From Acinetobacter gyllenbergii CIP 110306 = MTCC 11365 (GTDB taxonomy: Bacteria; Pseudomonadota; Gammaproteobacteria; Pseudomonadales; Moraxellaceae), in NCBI RefSeq assembly GCF_000413855.1, contig NZ_ATGG01000061.1:1-64000 (forward strand): a stretch of DNA of 64,000 bases, in the 5' to 3' direction. The notes under the pieces are model-generated. The model was not told the DNA's origin and searched no databases. It saw nothing but the letters and a program-made list of their open reading frames with translations. The translations under genes and the position numbers were made by a program. Below, one piece after another: positions 27,204 to 36,586 of the stretch. How positions within the stretch are numbered: position 1 is the first letter of the stretch; each line of letters starts with the position of its first letter.

Positions 27204-27539
27204 ATGGAAAAACCTATCGAATGCCCTAAATGTGGTTCAACAGAAATTGAAACACGTAATCATGACAAATTATTGAGAACTACGGGCGGTGTATTACTGA
27301 CGGCCGCAGGTACAACTGCGGGTACAGTCGGTGGTGCTGCAATTGGTACGGTTGCTGGTCCCTTAGGTGTGATTGTCGGTGGTACGGTAGGCACTTTTGT
27401 CGGTGCAATCAGTGCAGGAATCACAGGTGGTGTGGTTGGAAATATATTTGGGAAAAAAGCAGGTATCATGGTCGACAAAAATATTTTTCAGGACTATCGC
27501 TGTCTGAAATGCAAATATCGTTTTAAACAAAAGAAATAA
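27204..27539 (+). CDS. Hypothetical protein: split zinc ribbon around a glycine-zipper membrane segment
   Basis: This 111-aa protein begins with CPKCGS (Cys8/Cys11) and ends with CLKCKYRF (about Cys102/Cys105), so two CxxC knuckles could form one zinc ribbon. Between them, residues 28-88 are a glycine/alanine/threonine-rich hydrophobic stretch with GxxxG spacing (TAAGTTAGTVGGAAIGTVAG and similar), as in glycine-zipper membrane proteins. I know no function. A membrane hairpin with both zinc half-sites on the same side is a simple model. It is not obviously linked to its neighbours. Confidence 0.65.
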   Translation: MEKPIECPKCGSTEIETRNHDKLLRTTGGVLLTAAGTTAGTVGGAAIGTVAGPLGVIVGGTVGTFVGAISAGITGGVVGNIFGKKAGIMVDKNIFQDYRCLKCKYRFKQKK

Positions 27540-27850
27540 ACGCAGCCCTTTTCAAAATCAGGTCTGGAAAATATTTTTTCAGATCTGCCACCAAAAACCA
27601 TCTAAAGCAGATTGACTCCCAATCAAAATGTCCAAAATAGGCAGCAATGATTTCTCAGATAAAAAAAATCCCAGACTCTTGGGGAAGAGAATGGGACTAC
27701 GATATTAACTATCGCTAATAATGCAATTTATATCACACCTTAAGTATCAAAATACATATTAAGTCACACAAACAATACATAACTGTCTACCCAGCACTTT
27801 AAATGCTCCGAGCAAAAACAGACTTTAGAATAGGGTCTGAATCGTTATTC
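27540..27850. other. Intergenic region holding a terminator for the - strand
   Basis: About 310 bp between convergent genes. Apart from the terminator at 27661-27696 it shows no gene or repeat. Confidence 0.4.
27661..27696 (-). terminator. Rho-independent terminator of the sorbosone-dehydrogenase-like gene
   Basis: On the - strand, TCCCA...TGGGA with an inner CTCTT/AAGAG stem (27669-27696) is followed directly by eight T residues (27668-27661). It lies about 155 bases after the stop of the 27851-29218 gene. Confidence 0.75.
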
Positions 27851-29218
27851 TCATTTCAAAACACTCGTTTTTCGTTCCTGCATAGGACTTTCATAGGTAG
27901 TTTGAGCAATCGGTGACACTCGCCAAATCACATCCCCGACATCATCAGCCACCAATAGTGCACCTGAAAAATCTATGGCGACACCGACTGGGCGTCCATA
28001 GGCTTGGCCTTTATCACTTAAAAAGCCCGTCAACACATCTTGTGGTTCCCCAGCAGGTTGGCCACTTCTAAACGGTACGAAAATCACCTTATAACCACTA
28101 TGTGGTTTCCGATTCCATGAACCATGCTGACCAATAAATGCGCCACCGCGATATTGTGGCATTAACTCAGTGGCATAGAATGCCAAGCCTAAAGATGCGG
28201 TATGATTTCCCAGCGCATAATCAGGTTTAAGCGCACGAGCGACCATATCTGGATTTTGTGGTTTTACTCGCGTGTCGAGATGCTGACCAAAATAACTATA
28301 GGGCCAACCATAAAATGCGCCATCTTTCACCGAAGTCATATAGTCAGGCACTAAATCACTGCCTAACTCATCACGCTCATTTACTACCGTCCAGAGCTGA
28401 CCACCTTGAGGCTGCCAGCCCATGCCATTCGGGTTTCTGAGTCCTGTCGCAAAAGGCCTTGCTTTGCCAGTGGCAATGTCAAACTCCACAATCTGTGCTC
28501 GACCAACTTCTTGATCCAAGCCATTTTCAGCCGCATTACTATTGGAGCCAACAGAGATATATAGTTTTGTCCCTGCTGGGTTTGCAATCACATTCTTGGT
28601 CCAATGATGATTGAGTTTTCCCGCGGGTAGATCCAAAACTTTCATTCCCTGCGCCGTAATTTTTGTCGCGCCATCCTGATAAGGAAAACGCAACAAAGCA
28701 TCGGTATTGGCAACATAGAGCATATTGCCGACCAAAGCCATCCCAAAGGGCGAGTTTAAATTTTCCAGAAAAACCGTATTTTTATCGGCAATCCCATCAC
28801 CATTGCGATCACGTAATAAACGGATACGATTGGCGCTTGGAAAGGATGCCCCTGCACATTGCATCACCATTTTCGCAATTTTTCCACGAATCCCCTTCGT
28901 ATCGTCTGGCTTAGGTGGTGCATCGGTTTCAGCTACCAACACATCACCATTTGGTAATACATACAACCATCTTGGATGATCTAGCCCTTGGGCGTATGCC
29001 TGAACTTTTAAACCTTCTGCAGGCGTCGGCGTCACCCCCTTCGGCCAACCTTTAGCTGGGGCAATATTGACGGTCGGGATTAAACTCGATTGCGGTTTGG
29101 GCAATACTGGTTGCGGGCCATAACTTGCTGAAATCGGATATTTAGATGCGGCGCTACAACCTGAAAGCACGAGAACAATACTGCTTGCCAATAGGGCGCA
29201 TTTCAATTGAGGCAACAT
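27851..29218 (-). CDS. Glucose/sorbosone dehydrogenase-like lipoprotein
   Basis: This 455-aa protein has a lipoprotein signal (lipobox LVLSGC, Cys21) and a six-bladed propeller of the GSDH type. Characteristic pieces are GLDHPRWLYVLPNGDVLVAETD, NRIRLLRDRNGDGIAD, GMALVGNMLYVANTD, FATGLRNPNGMGW and GQHGSWNRKPHSGYKV. Related enzymes use PQQ to oxidise aldose sugars in the periplasm and are often annotated as L-sorbosone dehydrogenase. AAGGAGTTTAATC precedes the ATG. No PQQ synthesis genes are in the window and the substrate is not known. Confidence 0.75.
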   Translation of the reverse strand: MLPQLKCALLASSIVLVLSGCSAASKYPISASYGPQPVLPKPQSSLIPTVNIAPAKGWPKGVTPTPAEGLKVQAYAQGLDHPRWLYVLPNGDVLVAETDAPPKPDDTKGIRGKIAKMVMQCAGASFPSANRIRLLRDRNGDGIADKNTVFLENLNSPFGMALVGNMLYVANTDALLRFPYQDGATKITAQGMKVLDLPAGKLNHHWTKNVIANPAGTKLYISVGSNSNAAENGLDQEVGRAQIVEFDIATGKARPFATGLRNPNGMGWQPQGGQLWTVVNERDELGSDLVPDYMTSVKDGAFYGWPYSYFGQHLDTRVKPQNPDMVARALKPDYALGNHTASLGLAFYATELMPQYRGGAFIGQHGSWNRKPHSGYKVIFVPFRSGQPAGEPQDVLTGFLSDKGQAYGRPVGVAIDFSGALLVADDVGDVIWRVSPIAQTTYESPMQERKTSVLK

Positions 29219-29292
29219 GATTAAACTCCTTTTTTATTGTTGTAATACAAGTAAGAGGATCTCGTCTTTGTATGAACATGATATTCGTTATA

Positions 29293-29326
29293 TGAGATAG
29301 ATCAAACCCAAAAAGAATCTATCTCA
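29293..29326. promoter_or_regulatory. 10-bp perfect inverted repeat between the adeL-like and sorbosone-dehydrogenase genes
   Basis: TGAGATAGAT (29293-29302) and ATCTATCTCA (29317-29326) are perfect inverted repeats 14 bases apart, 14 bases after the LysR stop and 75 upstream of the lipoprotein start. It could terminate the LysR transcript (TTCTTTTT lies in the loop, not after the stem) or act as an operator for the lipoprotein gene. Confidence 0.4.
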
Positions 29327-29339
29327 GCTTTCATGATTT

Positions 29340-30371
29340 TTAAGTCTTTAAGGCACGCGCCTCAGCAATATTATGCTGCTCCACCAAAGTTCGAATGGTA
29401 TATTCATGATTGGTTTTCTGGTCACAAGCAAATTCACATTTCTGGTCCAGTGGCAAAGCACTGCCACCAAGCAATGGACAGCCTGCAAACAGTTCCGCCA
29501 CCCAGTCAACAAAGACTCTGACTTTGTGAGATAAATGGCGGCTCTGTAAATACACCACTGAAATCGGCATCGGTGCAGGCGTCCATTTTGGCAATACTTC
29601 TTTTAAGGTTCCTGCCTCAAAATGATTGGTCAGCATGTAACGTGGACCTTGAATCAGACCAAAGCCTTGCAAGGCCAAATCGATATAAGCATCGCCATCA
29701 TTAACAGACACTTGTCCATTGACACTGACACTTTGAATCAGGTCATCGACCACAAAATCCCAGTCAAAGTTGCGCCCTGTACGACTGGAAAAGAAATGAA
29801 TGGCTTGATGATTTTTTTGTAAATCTTCAAGTGTCTTCGGTTCACCATATTTTTCTAAATAACATGCCGATGCTGCTGTTGCACACTGGAACGTACCAAT
29901 ACGGCGGGCAATTAAGCTCGAGTCCTGTAATTCTCCCACCCGAATCGCACAATCCACCGCCTCACCGACCAAGTCTACAGGACGATCATTCATGCCTATA
30001 ACCAGATCAATATCGGGATAGCGGTTATGAAACTCTCGCAATCTTGGAATTAAAATCAAACGACCAATCGAGACAGGCACATCAATCCTTAGACGCCCTC
30101 TTGGGCCTCGTTCCTCATCATGAAAGGACGCCTCAATATCTTCAACATCCGCCAGAATTCTCAGACTACGGTCATAATAGACCGCACCATCGGGGGTTAA
30201 ACTGAGCTTACGCGTGGTTCGATTCAGTAAGCGAACTTGTAAATGTTTTTCTAAAGCCTGAATGGTGGTGGTCACCGAAGCACGCGGTAGTCCCAGACTA
30301 TCGGCAGCCAAACTAAAGCTGTTGGTTTCAACCACTTTATTGAAGACTCTCATTGCATGAAATAGATCCAC
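29340..30371 (-). CDS. adeL: LysR-family regulator of the AdeFGH-type pump
   Basis: About 343 aa. The helix-turn-helix is at the N-terminus (MDLFHAMRVFNKVVETNSFSLAADSLGLPRASVTTTIQALEKHL), followed by a periplasmic-binding-like sensor domain. Start: GTG 30371 with AGGAG seven bases upstream; it gives the usual LysR N-terminus, while the longer frame to 30407 has no ribosome site. It is divergent from a three-gene RND operon, as adeL is from adeFGH in Acinetobacter, so it should control that pump. The C-terminal tail (about 300-343, with two cysteines) is longer than in many LysR proteins. Confidence 0.78.
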   Translation of the reverse strand: MDLFHAMRVFNKVVETNSFSLAADSLGLPRASVTTTIQALEKHLQVRLLNRTTRKLSLTPDGAVYYDRSLRILADVEDIEASFHDEERGPRGRLRIDVPVSIGRLILIPRLREFHNRYPDIDLVIGMNDRPVDLVGEAVDCAIRVGELQDSSLIARRIGTFQCATAASACYLEKYGEPKTLEDLQKNHQAIHFFSSRTGRNFDWDFVVDDLIQSVSVNGQVSVNDGDAYIDLALQGFGLIQGPRYMLTNHFEAGTLKEVLPKWTPAPMPISVVYLQSRHLSHKVRVFVDWVAELFAGCPLLGGSALPLDQKCEFACDQKTNHEYTIRTLVEQHNIAEARALKT

Positions 30372-30426
30372 ACGCCCACTCCTCATTGCTGCATTTTTCA
30401 GTTTCACACAACAATTATTATAAAAA

Positions 30427-30464
30427 TACGAATAGTGTTATCAAATTTAGTATATTTATTCGTA
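30427..30464. promoter_or_regulatory. Inverted repeat in the adeL-adeF divergent promoter region
   Basis: TACGAATA (30427-30434) and TATTCGTA (30457-30464) are perfect 8-bp inverted repeats with centres 30 bp apart (about three helical turns). A TTGACA (30466-30471) lies just beside the right arm, facing adeF. Position and symmetry fit a LysR-type binding region. Confidence 0.45.
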
Positions 30465-30567
30465 ATTGACAAACTTTTATGCTCCTTTCATTCCATAAAC
30501 CTGTTTCTCCCATACAGACCAAAACAAAAAGTCTGAAAACAGGGATTCAAATAACCAGGAGCATCCC

Positions 30568-31791
30568 ATGTCACTTTCTCGCAAACAGCTGACGCTGTCT
30601 GCCGTCATTCTTGCTATTTTTGCAACGGGTGGCAGTTTTATTCTCTTCCAAGAAAATGCAGATGCGAAAGCCACTCCAACAGCAGGTGCACCGCCTGCTG
30701 CAACCGTTGATGTCGCCAGTGTGGTCAGTCAGACCATCACCGACTGGCAAGAATATTCAGGGCGGCTTGAAGCCATTGATCAGGTTGATGTTCGACCCCA
30801 AGTTTCCGGTAAACTGATTGCCGTTCACTTCAAAGATGGTAGCTTGGTCAACAAAGGAGATTTATTATTCACCATTGACCCACGTCCTTTTGAAGCAGAA
30901 TTGAATCGGGCCAAAGCGCAACTGGCTTCTGCGGAAGCACAAGTCACTTACTCTTCAGCAAATTTGGGCCGTAACCAGCGCTTAATTCAAAGTAACGCGA
31001 TTGCCCATCAAGAGCTTGATCAAGCGGAAAATGAAGCACGTTCAGCCAATGCCAACTTGCAAGCCGCTAAAGCCGCTGTCGAAACTGCCCGTTTAAATCT
31101 GGAATATACTCGTATTACCGCCCCTGTCAGTGGACGTATTTCCCGTGCCGAAGTCACTGTGGGTAATGTGGTTTCCGCAGGCAATGGCGCCCAAGTCCTC
31201 ACCAGTTTGGTTTCGGTGTCACGTCTGTATGCGTCTTTCGATGTTGATGAACAAACTTATCTAAAATACATCAGCAATCAACGCAATTCAGCCCAAGTGC
31301 CTGTCTATTTAGGTCTCGCCAATGAGTCTGGTTTTAGCCGTGAAGGTTATATCAGTTCAATCGACAATAATTTAAATACCACCTCAGGCACCATCCGTGT
31401 CCGCGCCACCTTTGATAATCCCAAAGGTGTGATGCTTCCTGGGCTGTATGCCCGCATTCGGCTTGGTGGTGGGCAACCTCGTGCAGCGATTCTGATTAGC
31501 CCAACAGCGATTGGTGTCGATCAGGATAAACGTTTTGTGGTGGTGGTCGATGCCAAAAACCAAACCGCATATCGTGAAGTTAAATTGGGTGCGCAACAAG
31601 ATGGCTTGCAAATCATCAATAGCGGCCTGCAAGTGGGTGACCGAATCGTGGTCAATGGTTTGCAACGTATTCGTCCGGGTGATCCTGTCAGTCCACATCT
31701 GGTCCCTATGCCGAATCCTCAAATCATCAGCGATAACACAGCACAACAACCTCAGCCTACAGATAAAACCTCAACTTCGGCAAAAGGTTAA
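30568..31791 (+). CDS. adeF: RND efflux periplasmic adaptor (AdeF-type)
   Basis: This 407-aa membrane-fusion protein has an N-terminal signal/anchor. It contains the lipoyl-like region (QEYSGRLEAIDQVDVRPQVSGKLIAVHFKDGSLVNKGDLLFTID), a coiled-coil hairpin (about 100-175), and barrel and membrane-proximal domains ending in GLQVGDRIVVNGLQRIRPGDPVSP. It bridges the inner-membrane pump AdeG and the outer-membrane channel AdeH. Length and sequence are those I recall for AdeF of A. baumannii. AGGAGCATCCC precedes the ATG; adeG follows after 5 bp. Confidence 0.85.
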   Translation: MSLSRKQLTLSAVILAIFATGGSFILFQENADAKATPTAGAPPAATVDVASVVSQTITDWQEYSGRLEAIDQVDVRPQVSGKLIAVHFKDGSLVNKGDLLFTIDPRPFEAELNRAKAQLASAEAQVTYSSANLGRNQRLIQSNAIAHQELDQAENEARSANANLQAAKAAVETARLNLEYTRITAPVSGRISRAEVTVGNVVSAGNGAQVLTSLVSVSRLYASFDVDEQTYLKYISNQRNSAQVPVYLGLANESGFSREGYISSIDNNLNTTSGTIRVRATFDNPKGVMLPGLYARIRLGGGQPRAAILISPTAIGVDQDKRFVVVVDAKNQTAYREVKLGAQQDGLQIINSGLQVGDRIVVNGLQRIRPGDPVSPHLVPMPNPQIISDNTAQQPQPTDKTSTSAKG

Positions 31792-31796
31792 TCCGC

Positions 31797-34700
31797 ATGA
31801 ATATTTCTAAATTTTTTATTGATCGCCCGATCTTTGCTGGGGTGCTGTCCGTCCTGATTCTACTGGCTGGCTTACTCTCGCTGTTCCAACTGCCTATTTC
31901 TGAATATCCAGAAGTGGTGCCCCCCTCTGTGGTGGTACGTGCCCAATATCCGGGTGCCAACCCTAAAGTGATTGCTGAAACGGTTGCTTCTCCTTTGGAG
32001 GAATCCATCAACGGCGTAGAGAACATGCTGTATATGCAGTCTCAAGCCAACAGCGATGGCAACCTGACCATTACCGTCAATTTCAAGCTCGGGATTGATC
32101 CCGATAAAGCCCAGCAACTGGTCCAGAATCGGGTTTCTCAAGCCTTACCACGTTTGCCGGAAGATGTACAACGTCTCGGTGTGACTACGCTAAAAAGCTC
32201 ACCAACCTTGACCATGGTGGTGCATCTGACCTCACCCGATAATCGCTATGACATGACCTACTTGCGTAACTATGCCGTACTCAATGTCAAAGACCGTCTG
32301 GCACGCCTGCAAGGTGTGGGTGAAGTGGGTCTGTTTGGTTCGGGTGATTACGCCATGCGCGTATGGTTAGATCCACAAAAGGTGGCACAACGCAATCTCA
32401 CCGCCACTGAAATCGTCAATGCGATTCGTGAACAGAATATTCAGGTTGCCGCAGGAACCATTGGTGCAGCGCCGAACAATTCACCTTTACAGCTCTCGGT
32501 GAATGCACAAGGTCGTTTAAGTACCGAACAGGAATTTGCCGATATTGTTTTAAAAACGGCAGCCGATGGTGCGGTAACACGATTGGGTGATGTTGCCCGT
32601 GTTGAACTGGCCGCTTCACAATATGGCTTGCGTTCATTACTGGACAATAAACAGGCCGTGGCGATTCCAATTTTCCAAGCTCCCGGTGCCAATGCCTTAC
32701 AGGTCTCTGACCAAGTACGTAGCACCATGGCGGAACTGTCTAAAGATTTTCCATCTTCAATTAAATACGACATCGTTTACGACCCGACTCAATTCGTACG
32801 CTCAAGTATCAAAGCGGTGATTCATACCCTGCTTGAAGCGATTGCACTGGTGGTTGTGGTGGTGATCCTGTTCTTACAAACATGGCGTGCCTCGATTATT
32901 CCGTTACTGGCCGTGCCTGTTTCCATCATTGGTACTTTCGCCTTAATGCTGGCCTTTGGTTATTCCATCAATGCCCTGTCACTGTTCGGGATGGTGCTCG
33001 CCATCGGGATTGTGGTCGATGACGCCATCGTGGTGGTGGAGAACGTCGAAAGGAATATTGAAGCAGGACTCAGTCCAAGAGATGCCACCTACCGTGCCAT
33101 GCGTGAAGTCAGTGGCCCCATTATTGCCATCGCATTGACCTTGGTTGCCGTGTTCGTCCCGCTGGCTTTTATGACCGGATTAACAGGGCAATTCTATAAA
33201 CAATTCGCCATGACCATTGCCATCTCCACCGTGATTTCGGCATTCAACTCCCTCACTCTGTCACCTGCTTTGGCCGCCATGTTGCTGAAAGGTCATGATG
33301 CCAAACCTGACTTCCTGACCCGTGTGATGAACCGTGTCTTCGGACGCTTCTTTGCCCTGTTTAACCGCGTATTCTCACGCGCATCGGATCAGTATGGTCG
33401 TGGCGTTAGTCGGGTGATTTCGCATAAAGCTTCAGCGATGGGTGTGTATGCAGCTTTACTCGGTCTGACCATTGGGATTTCTTATATCGTTCCAGGTGGC
33501 TTTGTCCCTGCCCAAGATAAGCAATACCTGATCAGCTTTGCCCAGTTACCGAATGGCGCCTCACTAGATCGAACCGAAACCGTGATTCGTAAAATGAGCG
33601 ATGCAGCACTGAAACAACCCGGCGTAGAAAGTGCGGTGGCCTTCCCTGGTTTATCCATTAATGGTTTTACCAATAGTTCTAGTGCAGGGATTGTGTTTGT
33701 CACTTTAAAACCATTTGCTGAACGTAAAGCAGCCGATCTTTCTGCCAATGCCATTGCAGGTGCTTTGAATCAGAAATACGCCGCAATTCAAGATGCTTAT
33801 ATTGCGGTATTTCCACCACCACCAGTGATGGGTCTCGGCACCATGGGCGGCTTTAAACTCCAGCTGGAAGATCGCGGTGCTTTAGGTTATGCCGAATTGA
33901 ATAACGCAGCGCAATCCTTTATGAAAGCAGCACAATCTGCACCTGAATTGGGGCCAATGTTCTCCAGTTATCAAATCAATGTGCCACAACTAAATGTTGA
34001 TCTGGATCGGGTCAAAGCCAAACAACAAGGCGTTGCTGTGACCGATGTATTTAATACCATGCAGATTTACCTCGGTTCACAATATGTGAATGACTTTAAC
34101 CGCTTTGGTCGTGTCTATCAGGTACGTGCCCAAGCCGATGCGCCGTTCCGTGCCAATCCTGAAGATATTTTACAGCTTAAAACCCGTAACAATGCAGGGC
34201 AAATGGTACCGCTGTCTTCCCTAGTCAATGTCACTCAAACCTATGGCCCAGAAATGGTGGTGCGCTATAACGGTTATACCGCAGCGGATATTAATGGTGG
34301 CCCTGCTCCAGGTTATTCATCCAGTCAAGCCGAAGCTGCGGTTGAGCGGATTGCCGCTGAAACCTTGCCACGTGGGGTGAAATTTGAATGGACCGATCTG
34401 ACCTATCAAAAAATCTTGGCTGGTAATGCCGGATTGTGGGTGTTCCCGATCAGTGTATTGCTAGTGTTCTTGGTTTTAGCCGCACAATATGAAAGCCTAA
34501 CCTTGCCATTAGCCGTGATTCTGATTGTCCCAATGGGTATCTTGGCAGCACTGACTGGGGTTTGGCTCACAGGCGGCGATAACAACATCTTTACCCAAAT
34601 CGGCTTGATGGTGCTGGTCGGGCTGGCCTGTAAGAATGCTATCTTGATCGTGGAATTTGCCCGAGAACTGGAAATGCAAGGCGCGACCGCATTCAATGCT

Positions 34701-34976
34701 GCAGTTGAAGCCAGTCGATTACGTTTGCGTCCGATCTTGATGACTTCAATCGCCTTCATTATGGGTGTGGTTCCACTGGTCACATCAACAGGTGCGGGTG
34801 CTGAAATGCGTCATGCCATGGGCGTTGCGGTGTTCTTTGGTATGATCGGGGTGACCTTCTTTGGTTTGTTCCTGACCCCTGCCTTCTATGTGTTGATTCG
34901 TACCCTGAACAGCAAACATAAACTGCATTCAGCTGCGGTGCATGAAGCACCTCTGCACAGTTCACACGATCACTAA
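31797..34976 (+). CDS. adeG: RND multidrug efflux permease (AdeG-type)
   Basis: This 1059-aa HAE1-type transporter equals the length I recall for AdeG. Visible features are FFIDRPIFAGVLSVLILLAGLLSL at the N-terminus, the TM4 proton-relay aspartates in GIVVDDAIVVVENVERN (about residues 400-415), the duplicated halves, and GLACKNAILIVEFARELE in the second half. It exports hydrophobic compounds, including antibiotics, through AdeH using the proton gradient. In A. baumannii AdeFGH is usually quiet and is turned up by adeL mutations; the substrates here are inferred from that relative. Confidence 0.88.
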   Translation: MNISKFFIDRPIFAGVLSVLILLAGLLSLFQLPISEYPEVVPPSVVVRAQYPGANPKVIAETVASPLEESINGVENMLYMQSQANSDGNLTITVNFKLGIDPDKAQQLVQNRVSQALPRLPEDVQRLGVTTLKSSPTLTMVVHLTSPDNRYDMTYLRNYAVLNVKDRLARLQGVGEVGLFGSGDYAMRVWLDPQKVAQRNLTATEIVNAIREQNIQVAAGTIGAAPNNSPLQLSVNAQGRLSTEQEFADIVLKTAADGAVTRLGDVARVELAASQYGLRSLLDNKQAVAIPIFQAPGANALQVSDQVRSTMAELSKDFPSSIKYDIVYDPTQFVRSSIKAVIHTLLEAIALVVVVVILFLQTWRASIIPLLAVPVSIIGTFALMLAFGYSINALSLFGMVLAIGIVVDDAIVVVENVERNIEAGLSPRDATYRAMREVSGPIIAIALTLVAVFVPLAFMTGLTGQFYKQFAMTIAISTVISAFNSLTLSPALAAMLLKGHDAKPDFLTRVMNRVFGRFFALFNRVFSRASDQYGRGVSRVISHKASAMGVYAALLGLTIGISYIVPGGFVPAQDKQYLISFAQLPNGASLDRTETVIRKMSDAALKQPGVESAVAFPGLSINGFTNSSSAGIVFVTLKPFAERKAADLSANAIAGALNQKYAAIQDAYIAVFPPPPVMGLGTMGGFKLQLEDRGALGYAELNNAAQSFMKAAQSAPELGPMFSSYQINVPQLNVDLDRVKAKQQGVAVTDVFNTMQIYLGSQYVNDFNRFGRVYQVRAQADAPFRANPEDILQLKTRNNAGQMVPLSSLVNVTQTYGPEMVVRYNGYTAADINGGPAPGYSSSQAEAAVERIAAETLPRGVKFEWTDLTYQKILAGNAGLWVFPISVLLVFLVLAAQYESLTLPLAVILIVPMGILAALTGVWLTGGDNNIFTQIGLMVLVGLACKNAILIVEFARELEMQGATAFNAAVEASRLRLRPILMTSIAFIMGVVPLVTSTGAGAEMRHAMGVAVFFGMIGVTFFGLFLTPAFYVLIRTLNSKHKLHSAAVHEAPLHSSHDH

Positions 34977-34986
34977 GGAGCAGGCC

Positions 34987-36459
34987 ATGACAGGATTCAA
35001 ACCACACTGGATACTCTCCTCACTCATGGGAAGCCTGCTGCTTGCAGGCTGCTCATTGGCACCAGAATATCAGCCAGCCAAGGTGGTTATTCCACTGCAA
35101 TTCAAGGAAGCGGATGCTCAATTGAATGATCCCAACTGGACCATCGCGCAACCTGCCGATGCACAGTCTCGCGGTGAATGGTGGCGGATTTTTAATGACC
35201 CTCAATTGAATGACCTGGAGCAACAGGCCATTGCCGGTAACCAGAACCTAAAAGCGGCAGCGGCCAATATTCAGGCCTCACGTGCTTTAAGGTCTGCTGC
35301 GCAAGCTGAACGTTTACCCAGCATTGGTGCAGGTTTTGGGCCCACCCGTCAGAGGCCCTCACACGCTTCTTTAGGACTTGATTCGGATGCATCCACATCT
35401 GCACGTAGCTTATGGCGGGCGCAAGCCAATGTCTCCTATGAACTGGATCTATTTGGACGGGTTGCCAGCAGTATCAATGCAGCGACCGCAGATGTACAAC
35501 AACAGGAAGCCTTGTATCATTCTGCACTGTTAGCACTGCAAGCAGATGTGGCACAGGCTTACTTTCTAATTCGTCAATTCGATGCTGAACAAGCCATCTA
35601 TACGCAAAACATCAAGTTACTGACAGAGAATCAAAATTTGATTCAAGCACGTTATCGCAATGGATTGGTCAGTGATCTGGATGTTTCTCGTGCGCAAACG
35701 GAACTCTCAACCGCCCAAAGTACCGCACTCAGCATTACACGGAATCGTGCCAGTACCGAACATGCATTGGCAGTATTACTCGGGAAACCGCCTGCCGAAT
35801 TTAGCTTAGCGATTCAACCCTTGTCCGCTACGGCGATTCGCCTGCCTGCGGGTTTACCTTCGAGCTTGCTTGAACGTCGTCCCGATATCGCTGCTGCTGA
35901 ACGGGCTATGGCCGCCGATAATGCGCGGATTGGTATTGCCCGTGCTGCCTTTTTCCCCAAACTGGATCTCACTGGTGCGCTAGGTTATGAATCAGCAAGT
36001 TTAGGCGATTTGGGTAAATGGTCGAGTCGAACTTTTTTACTCGGCCCTGTCGCGGGCACAATCTTGTCTTTACCGTTATTTGATGGTGGGCAACGTAAGG
36101 CAGGCGTTGCTCAGGCACGTGCAGGCTATGAACAAAGTGTCGCCAATTATCGGCAGACGGTGCTGAATGCTTTCCGTGAAGTTGAAAATGGTTTGTCTGA
36201 TCAGCGTATTCTGGATCAGCAAATACAGGCTCAGGGTCAAGCACTTGCATCATCCCGACATGCCAATCAGCTTTCACATTTGCGTTATCGTGAAGGCAGC
36301 ATTAGTTATCTGGATGTGATTGATTCGGATCGGAGTATCTTGCAGCAAGAGCAACTCGCTGCACAGCTTCATGGCAGTCGAATGATTGCCAGTGTGGATC
36401 TTATTCGGGCTTTAGGTGGTGGATGGCATACTGACCAAGTGGAGCTGGTACGGCAATAA
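34987..36459 (+). CDS. adeH: RND outer-membrane channel lipoprotein (AdeH-type)
   Basis: About 490 aa, TolC/OprM family. The lipoprotein signal ends at lipobox LLAGC (Cys22). The two-repeat helical barrel is seen in NQNLKAAAANIQASRALRSAAQAERLPSI, DLFGRVASSINAATADVQQQEALYH and the C-terminal NYRQTVLNAFREVENGLSDQRI. I start it at ATG 34987 after AAGGAGCAGGCC, 10 bp after the adeG stop; an upstream ATG at 34942 lies inside adeG and would remove the signal. It completes the tripartite pump. Confidence 0.85.
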   Translation: MTGFKPHWILSSLMGSLLLAGCSLAPEYQPAKVVIPLQFKEADAQLNDPNWTIAQPADAQSRGEWWRIFNDPQLNDLEQQAIAGNQNLKAAAANIQASRALRSAAQAERLPSIGAGFGPTRQRPSHASLGLDSDASTSARSLWRAQANVSYELDLFGRVASSINAATADVQQQEALYHSALLALQADVAQAYFLIRQFDAEQAIYTQNIKLLTENQNLIQARYRNGLVSDLDVSRAQTELSTAQSTALSITRNRASTEHALAVLLGKPPAEFSLAIQPLSATAIRLPAGLPSSLLERRPDIAAAERAMAADNARIGIARAAFFPKLDLTGALGYESASLGDLGKWSSRTFLLGPVAGTILSLPLFDGGQRKAGVAQARAGYEQSVANYRQTVLNAFREVENGLSDQRILDQQIQAQGQALASSRHANQLSHLRYREGSISYLDVIDSDRSILQQEQLAAQLHGSRMIASVDLIRALGGGWHTDQVELVRQ

Positions 36460-36586
36460 GGCTTAAATTGGGAAAATATACAAGGATGTAGATTTTCTCG
36501 GTTATATTAGGTAACTTAAATTTTATCTCAACCTTCCTCAATCCGCATCTACTCAAGAAAATTATTTATTAGAAATATTTGAATGG

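Noticed and set aside
34942..34986. adeH start at ATG 34942
   Set aside because: It lies inside adeG and hides the lipoprotein signal; ATG 34987 follows a strong ribosome site.
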